Shown here piece after piece: positions 1 through 9,178 of a stretch of 41,342 bases of DNA. The stretch's first letter is position 1, and every line of letters starts with the position of its first letter. A program made the translations under genes and the position numbers. The notes under the pieces were generated by a model. It ran no database searches. It was not told the DNA's origin and was given only the letters and a program-made list of their open reading frames with translations. The DNA is taken from assembly GCF_015207425.1 (NCBI RefSeq), contig NZ_JADEWZ010000044.1:1-41342 (forward strand), written 5' to 3'. Origin of the DNA: Lusitaniella coriacea LEGE 07157. Lineage in GTDB: Bacteria; Cyanobacteriota; Cyanobacteriia; Cyanobacteriales; Spirulinaceae.

Positions 1-81
1 CTTCCCCAGCTCCCCCAGCTCCCCCCTCTCCTCGTCCCCTTTTCTACCTGACAGATTGGACAACTTCTTCCTTGGGCTACT

Positions 82-1215
82 CTAAGCTGCGCGAGAAAAA
101 GATTGAGTGGCAAGAACCGATTGATAGTAGCGCTGCAACTGTCGCGTTGCTGCCGCCCATCCCCAGCGTTCCGCTTCTTCGCGGGCATTGGCACGGAGGG
201 TTTCTCGTTCCTCCTGGGCAGCCAGGAGACGCTGTGTCGCCGCGATCGCGCCCAGGGGATCGTTCGGTTCAAACAGATAGCCATTCACCCCATCAGTGAC
301 GATATCGGGGATGCCCCCAGAACGCGCCGCCACCACCGGACAGCCCGCTGCCATTGCTTCTAGCAACACCAATCCCAAAGTTTCGGTTCGCGAGGGGAAG
401 ACAAAAGCATCGGCAGAAGCAAATGCAGAAGCAAGTTCCATCCCTTGCAAATAGCCCACAAAATTTACGGGCATTCCCGCAAAATGTTGTTTCAAAGCCT
501 TGCGATGAGGACCATCGCCCACAATAGCAAGGCGCGCGCCGGGAATTGCTTCGAGGACGGGTTTAATTTGTTCGATTTCCTTCTCCGGGGAAACGCGCCC
601 TACATAAAGAAGGAGAGGGCTATCCGGGTGTCCTTTGGAGAGGCGATCGCGCATTTTTGCCGAAGCTAGCGTGGGTTGAAACATCTCTGTATCCACACCG
701 CGCTGCCACAAATCGACTCGTTCGATCCCATTACTGCGTAGGGCTTCAACCATTGCCGTTGAGGTGCAGAGATTCAATTGTGCTTGATTGTGAACCGCTT
801 TGAGCAATTCCCACAAAAACCCTTCCAACGCCCCAAAACCGTAGTGTTGCAAGTATTGGGGAAGATGGGTGTGGTAGGATGCCACCAAAGGAATGTCTAA
901 AGTTTTGGCGTAATAAATCCCCGCCAACCCCAAGACTGCGGGGTTGACCACATGAATTAAATCCGGATTGAATTTTTCGAGGCGCGATCGCATGGTGGGA
1001 CGGGGAACCGCGATTTTGAGTTCGGGATACATGGGCAGAGGAAACGCCGAAAGACCATAAATTTCAGCGCCCTTATATTTCTTCAAACCTCCCTCCGGAC
1101 AAACCACCATCACGCGATCGCCATTGCGCTGGAGGTGTTCGACGGTGTGGCGGAGGCGGGTGACAATACCATCAACTTTGGGTAAGAAGGTTTCTGTAAA
1201 TAATGCGATTCTCAT
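82..1215 (-). CDS. sqdX: Sulfolipid glycosyltransferase SqdX (GT4 family)
   Basis: 377 residues. SqdX transfers sulfoquinovose from UDP-sulfoquinovose to diacylglycerol, the last step of sulfolipid (SQDG) synthesis for thylakoid membranes. The N-terminus MRIALFTETFLPKVDGIV is the GT4 acceptor-side start seen in SqdX/SQD2 proteins. It is followed by SYHTHLPQYLQHYG, and by the donor-side motifs LLYVGRVSPEKEIE and FPSRTETLGLVLLEAMAAG, whose E-x7-E pattern is the GT4 nucleotide-sugar signature. Length fits the family. It has no signal peptide and is probably a peripheral membrane enzyme. It stands alone; sqdB is not in the window. The ATG start is kept because the family begins exactly there. Another GT4 enzyme is possible, but the match to cyanobacterial SqdX is strong. 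Confidence 0.9.
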   Translation of the reverse strand: MRIALFTETFLPKVDGIVTRLRHTVEHLQRNGDRVMVVCPEGGLKKYKGAEIYGLSAFPLPMYPELKIAVPRPTMRSRLEKFNPDLIHVVNPAVLGLAGIYYAKTLDIPLVASYHTHLPQYLQHYGFGALEGFLWELLKAVHNQAQLNLCTSTAMVEALRSNGIERVDLWQRGVDTEMFQPTLASAKMRDRLSKGHPDSPLLLYVGRVSPEKEIEQIKPVLEAIPGARLAIVGDGPHRKALKQHFAGMPVNFVGYLQGMELASAFASADAFVFPSRTETLGLVLLEAMAAGCPVVAARSGGIPDIVTDGVNGYLFEPNDPLGAIAATQRLLAAQEERETLRANAREEAERWGWAAATRQLQRYYQSVLATQSFSRAA

Positions 1216-1789
1216 AATTTAGGGATTACGGGTTGGAAAAGACTCGTATTACGGCAGCTTCGTAGATAAAGATACCGTCGATCTGTCCCTTTGAGTAGAT
1301 CGGTGTATCTCAGCACACAAATATCTCTCTCTTGTAACAATTGCAGCAGCAGAAGGGGAGCAAATGATACTCTAGAGGAAAAGGCGACGATCGCGCGATC
1401 GTTCAAAACAAAGAACGAATGAAACGCTTGCGATGTAATAAACCCTCCGATCTCATCTTGCAAAACGCAGGAAATCAGAGTCGGTTGGCGTTTCTAACCG
1501 AATAGGAAGAGAAGCCTTTAAATCTATAGCAATTCTCGCTCTTGCAAGGTACATATTTCTTATGCCCGTTGCCTCAAGCTTAAAGGTTGCTACTTCACCC
1601 AACTGAAGAAATGCTATAATTACTAGTTTATTTAGTTTATCTATGAAAAACGGGGTTTTGCGCGCAGGTCGCCCATTCAAACTTGAGGAAAAGCAGGGAT
1701 CGAGTCATAATGTATCAGGATCAGGGGCATCGATCGTTGAATAGCTTAACCCGCTTAAATACGATAGTAATAATTGAGGGAACGTAATC
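1216..1789. other. Intergenic region between divergent sqdX and LTD gene
   Basis: 574 bases without a convincing gene. Two short minus-strand open frames cover part of it, but neither shows a recognisable motif, a good ribosome-binding site or conserved-looking composition. It must hold the divergent promoters of sqdX and the downstream LTD gene. An overlapping HIP1-like stretch, CGATCGCGCGATCG, lies near 1388-1401. Confidence 0.4.
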
Positions 1790-4700
1790 ATGCCTTTGAC
1801 AACCAATATACTGCGCGGCGGTATCGCGATCGATGAAATTTTAGTAGACCCCAACGGTAGAAACAACTTTGATACAGATGGGAACGGTACGGCTGATGCC
1901 CTTGATGAGTTTGTTGAAATTCATAATCAGTCTGCAAACCCCATCGATATTAGCGGGCTTCAACTTTGGGATGCAGGACAACGCAATTGGTTTACCTTTC
2001 CCGACGGAACCATTTTGGGGGCGGGAAAATCGGCAGTGGTTATTGCAAGCCTTCAACCGGGCGGATCCCTTCCCGCTACAACCGATGGCAACTTAGCGTT
2101 TAATGCCAACAGCGATCGCGCGATCCTGCAAAATAACGGCGATAACGTTGTTCTCTACGATCCAACCGCCGACCAATACATCCAACTCACCTACAACGAC
2201 GCATTTACACACAATCCCCCCTTCAATTATTCTAACTTTTCCCGCACTGCAACGCGAGTCGGTTTTGTTGAAGAGTGGGGCGAGAATGTAGACGGCGTTT
2301 CCCTCGTTCGCTTCCCCGCAGGCAATGAAAACATCGTTCTGCACAATACCCTCTCTCCCGATGCAGCGAGTCCTGGGGCGGCAACGCGAGTGGTGACAAA
2401 CCCCGTCACGGGTTGGGCGATCAACGAAATTCTCGCAGATCCGGCATTTGGCTTGACCGGAGATGCCAACGGCGATGGGGCAGTGGATGCCAGTCAAGAT
2501 GAATTTGTAGAACTGGTTAACAATACAGGCGTTGCGGCAGATATTTCCGGTTGGACGCTTTCGGATAGTGCGGGCGTTCGTCACACCTTTTCCCCAGGAA
2601 CCATCGTTCCCCAGAACGGCGCAATCGTCGTGTTTGGCGGCGGTAGACCCACAGGATTGTTTGGCAATGCGATCGTCCAAACCGCAAGTACCGGGGCGCT
2701 AGACCTCGACGACATCAACGACACCGTAACCCTGAGTAATGGCTTAGTAGATGTTGCCACCTACACCTACGGCTTAGAAGCGGGGAACGATCAATCCATT
2801 AACCTTAACCCCGATTTATCCGGAGTCGATCCCCTCACGCAACATTCTCTAATCGTGGGTTCTGGCGGAAGGCTTTTTTCTCCCGGAACTCAAGTGAATG
2901 GCATGGCGTTTCCCGGTAATGTCACCTTTGATAACTTTCCAATTTTCCAAATTCAGGGAACCAGTCACATTTCGCCCCTTACGGGTCGATTGGTGAGTAC
3001 CGCAGGGATTGTGACAGCAGTTGAATCCGACGGATTTTATCTGCAAGACCCCAGAGGCGATGGCAACAATGCGACCTCCGATGCCATCTTCGTCTTTACC
3101 GGAACTGCGCCGACGGTTGCGGTGGGAGATTTATCCATTGTTTCCGGACGAGTGGGCGAGTTTACCCTGGGGGGAGTGGCAACGAGGAATTTATCAGTGA
3201 CGCAGATTAGCGGCAATCCTGTTGTCACCACCTTTTCCTCTGGAAATCCTCTCCCTCCTGCGGTGCTTCTGGGAACGGGGGGACGCACGCCTCCCACAGA
3301 CATCGTTGATGATGATAACTTTACTCGTTTCGACCCAGACACCGATGGGATTGACTTTTACGAGAGCTTAGAAGGGATGCGCGTTACCGTGCAGAACGCG
3401 GTTGCGGTGAGTCCGAGTAACGAATTGGGGGAAATTTTTACCCTGGCAGATAATGGCTTGGGGGCAACGGGAACCAGCACTCGCGGCACGATCCATCGCA
3501 GTGCGACCGATGCGAATCCCGAACGCATCCAAGTTCAAGTCGATCGCGATTTGCTTCCCGGTTTTGCGCCTACGGTGAATGTCGGCGACACTTTGGGGAA
3601 TGTGACGGGGGTTGTGGACTATAGTAATGGGAATTTTGAGGTCAAAGCTACCGATCTGTTCGCGCCCGTTCCTGGGGGATTGCAACCAGAAACCACAACG
3701 TTAGTGGGAACGGCAGACCAACTGACCATTGCGAGTTTGAATGGGAATAATCTCGATCCCGCGATCGAACAGGGTGCGAGTCGCTTTAATGTAGACGACG
3801 ATATTGGGAGTGGGAAATTTGCCGCGATCGCGAACCAAATTGTCAACAACCTGAAAAACCCCGATATCATTGCCTTACAAGATATCCAAGATAATAGCGG
3901 CGCAGACGACGACGGAACCGTCGATGCCAGTCTCACCTACCAAACCCTAATTAACGCCATCACCGCCGCAGGAGGCGTGGGTTACCAATTCTTCGATCTT
4001 CCCCCAACCAACGGTCAAGATGGCGGTATGCTGGGCGGAAACAGTCGCGTCGGCTATCTTTACAATCCGGGACGAGTGGGAGTGGTTCCCGATAGTGGCA
4101 AACGCATCGGTGTTGATGCCTTGGGTGCCGATCTCCCCGGTTTTACCTCTGCTCGTAAATCCCTCGCAACCACCTTCTCCTTTAACGGTGAAAACGTTAC
4201 CCTCGTTAACAATGACTTCTCGCCCCAAAGTGGCAGCAGCGCGCTGTTCGGTTCGGTTCAGCCTCCGGTGAATGGCGGCGCAGCCATCCGCAACCAACAA
4301 GCCTTTACCGTTAACGATTTTGTCGGCGATCTGCTGGAGAAGACCCCTGATGCCAATGTAGTGGTTTTGGGCAATTTCAACGAATTTGATTGGGGTGCGT
4401 CCCTACAAACCCTGAAAGGGGACGATCTGCTCGATTTAACGGAAACGCTGCCAGAAAACGAGCGCTACTCTTCGATCCTAGACGGAAATGCTAGCGCCCT
4501 GGATCGCGCGTTCATCAGCAATAACCTCTCCGCCATAACGGAGTTTGATATCGTCCACACCAATAGTGAGTTTGCCAACACGCCGAGCGATCGCGATCCC
4601 CTTCTGACACGCATTAGTTTACCCAATGCCCCCACTGTGCCTGATGTGTTTCCTGGCGATTTAGATAATCCCATTGTCATTCCCTTTGATATTCCCGATC

Positions 4701-4849
4701 TGGGTGGAGTTATTCCCTTTGGTTCCGGTTCGTTGCCTATTTCCGACATCCTGCAAGATCCTCTCAATTTTAACGGAAACGATTTCGCCAACACCTTACA
4801 GGGGATTGTTGATGACCTAACGAGCCAAATTCCCAATCTTCCTTTCTAG
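1790..4849 (+). CDS. Lamin-tail-domain protein with degenerate endonuclease/exonuclease/phosphatase domain
   Basis: 1019 residues. Visible order: lamin-tail domain 1 (about 12-175, IDEILVDPN ... DEFVEIHNQS), lamin-tail domain 2 (about 209-340, INEILADP ... DEFVELVNN), an OB-fold-like segment (about 390-620, GIVTAVESDGFYLQDP), then an ExeM/NucH-type EEP nuclease fold (about 645-945) and a Pro/Asp-rich tail. Active relatives carry LQEVQDN, NNHF, GDFN and SDHDP. Here the equivalents are LQDIQDN (698), NNDF (809), GNFNEF (862) and SDRDP (935), so four key metal or catalytic positions are changed while the fold motifs remain. Function is therefore unlikely to be ordinary nuclease activity; binding or scaffolding is an inference. 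There is no N-terminal signal peptide. Family members are usually extracellular, so a type I or other leaderless export is possible. The frame is fully open, so this is not a simple pseudogene. Confidence 0.85.
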   Translation: MPLTTNILRGGIAIDEILVDPNGRNNFDTDGNGTADALDEFVEIHNQSANPIDISGLQLWDAGQRNWFTFPDGTILGAGKSAVVIASLQPGGSLPATTDGNLAFNANSDRAILQNNGDNVVLYDPTADQYIQLTYNDAFTHNPPFNYSNFSRTATRVGFVEEWGENVDGVSLVRFPAGNENIVLHNTLSPDAASPGAATRVVTNPVTGWAINEILADPAFGLTGDANGDGAVDASQDEFVELVNNTGVAADISGWTLSDSAGVRHTFSPGTIVPQNGAIVVFGGGRPTGLFGNAIVQTASTGALDLDDINDTVTLSNGLVDVATYTYGLEAGNDQSINLNPDLSGVDPLTQHSLIVGSGGRLFSPGTQVNGMAFPGNVTFDNFPIFQIQGTSHISPLTGRLVSTAGIVTAVESDGFYLQDPRGDGNNATSDAIFVFTGTAPTVAVGDLSIVSGRVGEFTLGGVATRNLSVTQISGNPVVTTFSSGNPLPPAVLLGTGGRTPPTDIVDDDNFTRFDPDTDGIDFYESLEGMRVTVQNAVAVSPSNELGEIFTLADNGLGATGTSTRGTIHRSATDANPERIQVQVDRDLLPGFAPTVNVGDTLGNVTGVVDYSNGNFEVKATDLFAPVPGGLQPETTTLVGTADQLTIASLNGNNLDPAIEQGASRFNVDDDIGSGKFAAIANQIVNNLKNPDIIALQDIQDNSGADDDGTVDASLTYQTLINAITAAGGVGYQFFDLPPTNGQDGGMLGGNSRVGYLYNPGRVGVVPDSGKRIGVDALGADLPGFTSARKSLATTFSFNGENVTLVNNDFSPQSGSSALFGSVQPPVNGGAAIRNQQAFTVNDFVGDLLEKTPDANVVVLGNFNEFDWGASLQTLKGDDLLDLTETLPENERYSSILDGNASALDRAFISNNLSAITEFDIVHTNSEFANTPSDRDPLLTRISLPNAPTVPDVFPGDLDNPIVIPFDIPDLGGVIPFGSGSLPISDILQDPLNFNGNDFANTLQGIVDDLTSQIPNLPF

Positions 4850-5175
4850 TGGACGGTTAAAGGGGAAGGGGTAAAGGGGAAAGGGGGGACTGGCTCCCCT
4901 CTCCCAAATTTGGGAGAGGTCGTTTAGCGAACGGGATGCGCATAACCCACCTCAAAGTCCGCGATCGCGGATTTCATTGAAAACCTTGAGGGCGCGCGAT
5001 CGCGGTTAAGGGACTTGCATGAAAATAAGATACCAGCGATGCACCTGCGGCTATCGCCTAACACATCCTACAATTGGGACGTTATTTAGCCGTAAGCCCC
5101 TAACCTGTCGAATCTCGCTCAACTTGTCTCCAAGCTAACCCTCACTCAGCTTCCTCTGCTCCCTCTCTCTCCCTG
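4850..5175. other. Intergenic region with palindrome and HIP1 sites
   Basis: 326 bases between convergent genes. It contains a perfect 22-nt palindrome at 4898-4919 (half-site CCTCTCCCAAA) of the kind scattered through cyanobacterial genomes; it could serve as a transcription stop for the upstream LTD gene. Several HIP1-type GCGATCGCG sites follow. No gene is seen. Confidence 0.45.
4898..4919. repeat. Perfect 22-nt palindrome of a dispersed family
   Basis: Both halves pair without mismatch (CCTCTCCCAAA and its complement). A diverged relative is present at about 11224-11248 (CTCCCAACTCTGGGAG core). It lies 49 bases after the stop of the LTD gene, so it may act as a terminator hairpin, but no T-run follows. 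Confidence 0.6.
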
Positions 5176-8100
5176 TCACTCTTCCTCTTCTTTTTCCACC
5201 AAAATCGGATTCTCCTGTTCCGCCTTAACCGTGAGGATTTGCGCCAGCACCTCAACGCGACAGGAATTAGAATGGCAGAGATTGAGCGCCTGATGCGCTT
5301 TGCCCCAGTTTTGCTCCGTTGCGCGAACTTCTGCAATGGCTGTTAAAACCTCATCGCGATTGTTACCTGAGAGTTTCTTAGTAATATCGAGGGCTTGTTG
5401 CAGTAATTTGGAATCGTTCGTTTTTTTACTAATTTCCACATAAGCCAGCGCGATCGCGCTCAAAGCCCAGGCTTTGGAGGAGTCATCTTGAATCTTGTCG
5501 GCGCTGGTGAGGGCGCGTTGGAGCAATTCTGTAGCATTTTCTGCGTCCCCTAACTCGCCAATTGCCCCCGCGATCGCGCTCAAAGCCCAGGCTTTGGAGG
5601 AGTCATCTTGAATCTTGTCGGCGCTGTTGAAGGCGCGTTGGAGCAATTCTGTAGCATTTTCTGCGTCCCCTAACTCGCCATATGCACCCGCGATCGCGCT
5701 CAAAGCCCAGGCTTTGGAGGAGTCATCTTGAATCTTGTCGGCGCTGTTGAGGGCGCGTTGGAGTAATTCCTCGGCATTTTCTGCGTCCCCTAACTCGCCA
5801 ATTGCACCCGCGATCGCGCTCAAAGCGTGGGCTTTGGAGGAGTCATATTGAATCTTCTCGGCGCTGTTGAAGGCGCGTTGGAGTAATTCCTCGGCATTTT
5901 CTGCGTCCCCTAACTCGCCATATGCACCCGCGATCGCGCTCAAAGCGTTGGCTTTGAAGTTGTCATATTGAATCTTCTCGGCGCTATTGAAGGCGCGTTC
6001 GAGCAATTCTGTGGCATTTTCTGCGTCCCCTAACTCGCCATATGCACCCGCAATCGCGCTCAAAGCGTCGGCTTGGTCGGAGTCAGATTGAATCTTCTCG
6101 GCGCTGTTGAAGGCGCGTTCGAGCAATTCTGTGGCATTTTCTGCGTCCCCTAACTCGCCAATTGCACCCGCGATCGCCCTCAAAGCGTAGGCTTTGAAGT
6201 TGTCATCTTGAATCTTGTCGGCGCTATTGAAGGCGCGTTCGAGCAATTCTGTGGCATTTTCTGCGTCCCCTAACTCGCCATATGCACCCGCGATCGCGCT
6301 CAAAGCGTCGGCTTGGTCGGAGTCAGATTGAATCTTCTCGGCGCTGTTGAAGGCGCGTTCGAGCAATTCTGTGGCATTTTCTGGTTGTTCCAGTTTGATA
6401 GCAATTTCAGCCAGAGAAGCGAGAGTTGCAGCTTTAGTAATCGGAGAAGACATCTTTTCAGTGCAAATATATTCCGCTTTTTGCCAATCACCATTCTTGG
6501 CAAAGACAATCGCTGCGGTTGCTGAATTCACCTGTTTCTTAATACTCAAATTCGCCAATTCCCGCCGAAAGCGCCAAAGTTGCCCGGTTGGGCTGATTAA
6601 CCACCCCCAACTACTCAGGAACAACAATAAAATCAAACTCAACGCCGCAACAATCCGGGTATAACGCCGCTTACTCGCCTTTAAAAGCCGTTCCTTTTGC
6701 TGGCGATTGGTTCCCCAGACGAGATAGGGTTTTTGCCTTTGGATAAAGCACAACTCCCGCAAATTCAGGAGATAGCGCGGATTTTGCCGATTGCCCAACC
6801 ATTCATTGACGCGGCGATCTAGCAATTGATTTGCCCGATCTGCTTCCGAAAGTTCCTTCCCCGCAACGCGCCGTAACGCGGGAATAATCTTTTCGTGCGC
6901 GAGTTCGTAACCGAGGCGCTCTTCCGCATTGTTCGCTGGCGTAATCAGCCGCACGTCCCCCCGCACCAACCATTCCACCGCTTCTTTCACGTCTTCCGCT
7001 TTGACAGTATCTTTAAGCTTTTCCTGCAACGCTTCGAGAGTCAGCAAACCCGCTCTCACGCCCCGATCTAAATCTGTTAGGGCTAATAATACCTTCAATG
7101 CCGCTTGGCGTTGGGTGGGAGTGACTCGCGCATCCAGGGTGCGCCGGAGAAACCGCGTTAGCAAGCCTTCTATTCCGCCAAATTTCTGGAACGCGAGACG
7201 ATTAAACGCTCTTAACTCGTCCGCATTTTGTTTTTCGATTGTCCAGGCGAGAACTTGCAAATCCACCGGGGAAATTAAGCCATCTTCCCGACTGGCTAAC
7301 TCCTGCGTCGCCACTTCCTCAACGAAGCTTTCCTCAAATTTCAGCCCTTCAATCGCCGAGATTTCCCCTAAGATGCGGGTGGCTTGTTTGGGCGTAAACT
7401 TCTCTAAGCGAAAGATTTCCAGGGGACTGGGGGAATAATCCAAAGCCTGCTGGATTTCTACGAGGTTATGGTACAAGTCGGAACGAATGCTGAAGAGAAT
7501 TTTGACGGGAGGCGGTTCGGGATTGTTAAACCAAGCGGCTAAACCGGAAATAAAAGGTTCGCGATCTGCTTTTTGCTTGCGATGGACGAAAAACTGCTCG
7601 AATTGATCGAAAAAGAGAATCAGGGGTTTCTTTGCACTCTTCGCCGCCTTCGTTATCAGCACGAGAAAATCTGCATCCTTTACTTCCTCTGCGGTTAAGG
7701 GCAATTGCTCGACGATGGCTTTGCGAACCGTTGCGAGCGCATCTTTATCGCTAAATCGAATATAAACCCCAATTTCTGGGCTATTTTCCTGGCTGAGGCG
7801 AGACAACAACCCCGCCTGGAGAAAGGAGGTTTTACCGCATCCCGACTCGCCATACAGTGCGCCAAAGCGAAAATTTTTGTTCGTGAGGGCTTCGATACAC
7901 TCCCGCAACATCCTTTCCCGTTGCAGCCGCGCAAACACCTCTGCATCATCTTTAGTAAAGGCGCGCAATCCTTTGATTGCCTTGCGTTCCGTAAATTCAA
8001 CTTCTCCCGTTTCGGGACGCGGCATCGTCACTACTGCAACGATAATTGCTGCGAGGAAAATCAACCCCACAGAAATCCACAACCCGCCGGAAAATTGTTG

Positions 8101-8307
8101 CGGAAGCTCAAAAGCGAACAGATTCGCTAAAAACTGTGCGACAGGTTTGCCAAACAGAATCAAACTCGCATCCAACAACAACAGCAATGTGAACCAATTG
8201 CGTCCACGAATTAACTCTGCAACCCACTGGGCAAATGTGGCGAGGGTTTCTGTCAATTTTTGGATTTCTTCTGGAGGGGAAGGCGGCGGAGATTTTTCTT
8301 CCGTCAT
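5176..8307 (-). CDS. Membrane-anchored STAND-type ATPase with TPR array
   Basis: 1043 residues. Two predicted membrane segments lie near the N-terminus (about 38-58 and 75-95). A P-loop NTPase domain follows, with Walker A GESGCGKTS (153-161) and Walker B LILFFDQFE (D234), like the novel STAND NTPases fused to repeats. A winged-helix-like linker comes next, then a third membrane segment (552-571) and eight 40-residue TPR-like units (about 645-965) of the form ATELLERAFNSAEKIQ ... ALSAIAGAYGELGDAEN, ending in a diverged tail. STAND proteins switch oligomeric state on ligand sensing; the TPR array is the presumed sensor or protein-binding part. With three membrane passes, ATPase and TPRs would fall on opposite sides of the membrane (inference). 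No separate effector domain is visible. Each repeat contains a HIP1-like site, and codon use matches the neighbours. Confidence 0.85.
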   Translation of the reverse strand: MTEEKSPPPSPPEEIQKLTETLATFAQWVAELIRGRNWFTLLLLLDASLILFGKPVAQFLANLFAFELPQQFSGGLWISVGLIFLAAIIVAVVTMPRPETGEVEFTERKAIKGLRAFTKDDAEVFARLQRERMLRECIEALTNKNFRFGALYGESGCGKTSFLQAGLLSRLSQENSPEIGVYIRFSDKDALATVRKAIVEQLPLTAEEVKDADFLVLITKAAKSAKKPLILFFDQFEQFFVHRKQKADREPFISGLAAWFNNPEPPPVKILFSIRSDLYHNLVEIQQALDYSPSPLEIFRLEKFTPKQATRILGEISAIEGLKFEESFVEEVATQELASREDGLISPVDLQVLAWTIEKQNADELRAFNRLAFQKFGGIEGLLTRFLRRTLDARVTPTQRQAALKVLLALTDLDRGVRAGLLTLEALQEKLKDTVKAEDVKEAVEWLVRGDVRLITPANNAEERLGYELAHEKIIPALRRVAGKELSEADRANQLLDRRVNEWLGNRQNPRYLLNLRELCFIQRQKPYLVWGTNRQQKERLLKASKRRYTRIVAALSLILLLFLSSWGWLISPTGQLWRFRRELANLSIKKQVNSATAAIVFAKNGDWQKAEYICTEKMSSPITKAATLASLAEIAIKLEQPENATELLERAFNSAEKIQSDSDQADALSAIAGAYGELGDAENATELLERAFNSADKIQDDNFKAYALRAIAGAIGELGDAENATELLERAFNSAEKIQSDSDQADALSAIAGAYGELGDAENATELLERAFNSAEKIQYDNFKANALSAIAGAYGELGDAENAEELLQRAFNSAEKIQYDSSKAHALSAIAGAIGELGDAENAEELLQRALNSADKIQDDSSKAWALSAIAGAYGELGDAENATELLQRAFNSADKIQDDSSKAWALSAIAGAIGELGDAENATELLQRALTSADKIQDDSSKAWALSAIALAYVEISKKTNDSKLLQQALDITKKLSGNNRDEVLTAIAEVRATEQNWGKAHQALNLCHSNSCRVEVLAQILTVKAEQENPILVEKEEEE
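5456..6380 (-). repeat. Eight tandem 120-bp coding repeats
   Basis: The DNA repeats with an exact 120-bp period through eight units, each encoding 40 residues. Some stretches are identical: 6061-6120 and 6301-6360 match base for base, two units apart. Units alternate in type at the 5' end of the gene (SDSDQAD then DNFKA, twice), which indicates a duplication of a 240-bp two-unit block. Near-identity at DNA level implies recent expansion or homogenisation by recombination. Confidence 0.95.
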
Positions 8308-8487
8308 AATTGCAAGATAATTCTACATTGGCTGTATGTACCAAACAGCCGCGAATCGCTTGGCTTTATCCTAACCCAACCGTATTAGTCGATAATTGCC
8401 TGAATTCCGATCAAAAAGAGATTAGTGAGTGGCATCGCTGAGAATAAGCAACAAAAGAGGGTATTCTTTCACCCATTGACAGCCAAA

Positions 8488-9129
8488 TTAAACAGGACTT
8501 TTCGACAATCCCGTACCGATTACACAAGCACTCTCCAAATTCGCCCCTTCCAAATTGGTTCCTTCCAACTCAGCACAAAGCAAATTTGCCCCCGCTAAAT
8601 TCGCACCTCTCAAATTCGCGCCGCGTAAATCCGTTTCTTCCAAATTGGCTTCGCTCAAACTCGCTCCCTGTAAATCCGCTTGGGCGAGGTTTGCCCCTTT
8701 GAGGTTCGTGCTGTTGAGATTCGCACCGCGTAAATCTGCACCGCGCAAATCAACACCCTGGAGGTTAACTCCTGTTAAGTTTGTGCCACTCAAAAAAGCT
8801 CCCGCAAAAGAGGCTTGCACTAACTTCGCGCCCATTAAATTAGCACCTCGCAGGTTGCTTCCGCGTAAGTCTGCATGACTCAAGTCCGCCTGCATTAAAT
8901 TCGCCCCTAGAAAATTGGCGCGCAAGTCCGCTTGCTGTAAATTTGCGCCTAATAAATTCGCGCCATCGAGGCGAGCGCTTTTCAAGTTAGAGCCGGAAAA
9001 ATCGGTGCCAACCAAGTTAGCGCCTGCGAGGTTCAGTTTTTCTAATTGACTTTCTGATAAGTCTTCATCTTCTAAATCGACACCGGGAAGTTGTTTGTGT
9101 TTTCCCGCTCGAATTGCTTCTATATCCAT
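8488..9129 (-). CDS. Pentapeptide-repeat protein
   Basis: 213 residues. After a short N-terminal segment (MDIEAIRAGKHKQLPG) almost the whole protein is pentapeptide repeats of the A(D/N)LXX type, such as LRGANLRGANLAGANL, about 36 in a row. This folds as a right-handed quadrilateral beta-helix. No signal peptide or added catalytic domain is visible, so it is probably cytosolic. Such proteins are very numerous in cyanobacteria and mostly lack assigned roles; some related proteins mimic DNA and bind gyrase, but nothing here shows that. It lies 49 bases downstream of fabI on the same strand and could be co-transcribed. The ATG start fits, as the first repeats follow about 15 residues later. Confidence 0.9.
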   Translation of the reverse strand: MDIEAIRAGKHKQLPGVDLEDEDLSESQLEKLNLAGANLVGTDFSGSNLKSARLDGANLLGANLQQADLRANFLGANLMQADLSHADLRGSNLRGANLMGAKLVQASFAGAFLSGTNLTGVNLQGVDLRGADLRGANLNSTNLKGANLAQADLQGASLSEANLEETDLRGANLRGANLAGANLLCAELEGTNLEGANLESACVIGTGLSKSPV

Positions 9130-9178
9130 AGGACGCTCTGGGTTCTTTTTTAATTAGAAGTTGAGGGATGCAATTGAC

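Noticed and set aside
1212-1680. Two minus-strand frames upstream of sqdX
   Set aside because: No motif or ribosome-binding site, and they overlap each other and the sqdX start.
5456-6380. CRISPR array
   Set aside because: The 120-bp units are contiguous, in frame and coding (TPR); there are no spacers.
6929-7438. 169-codon plus-strand frame inside the STAND gene
   Set aside because: Antisense shadow with Ser/Arg-rich composition and no motif; the minus-strand frame clearly codes for the NTPase core.
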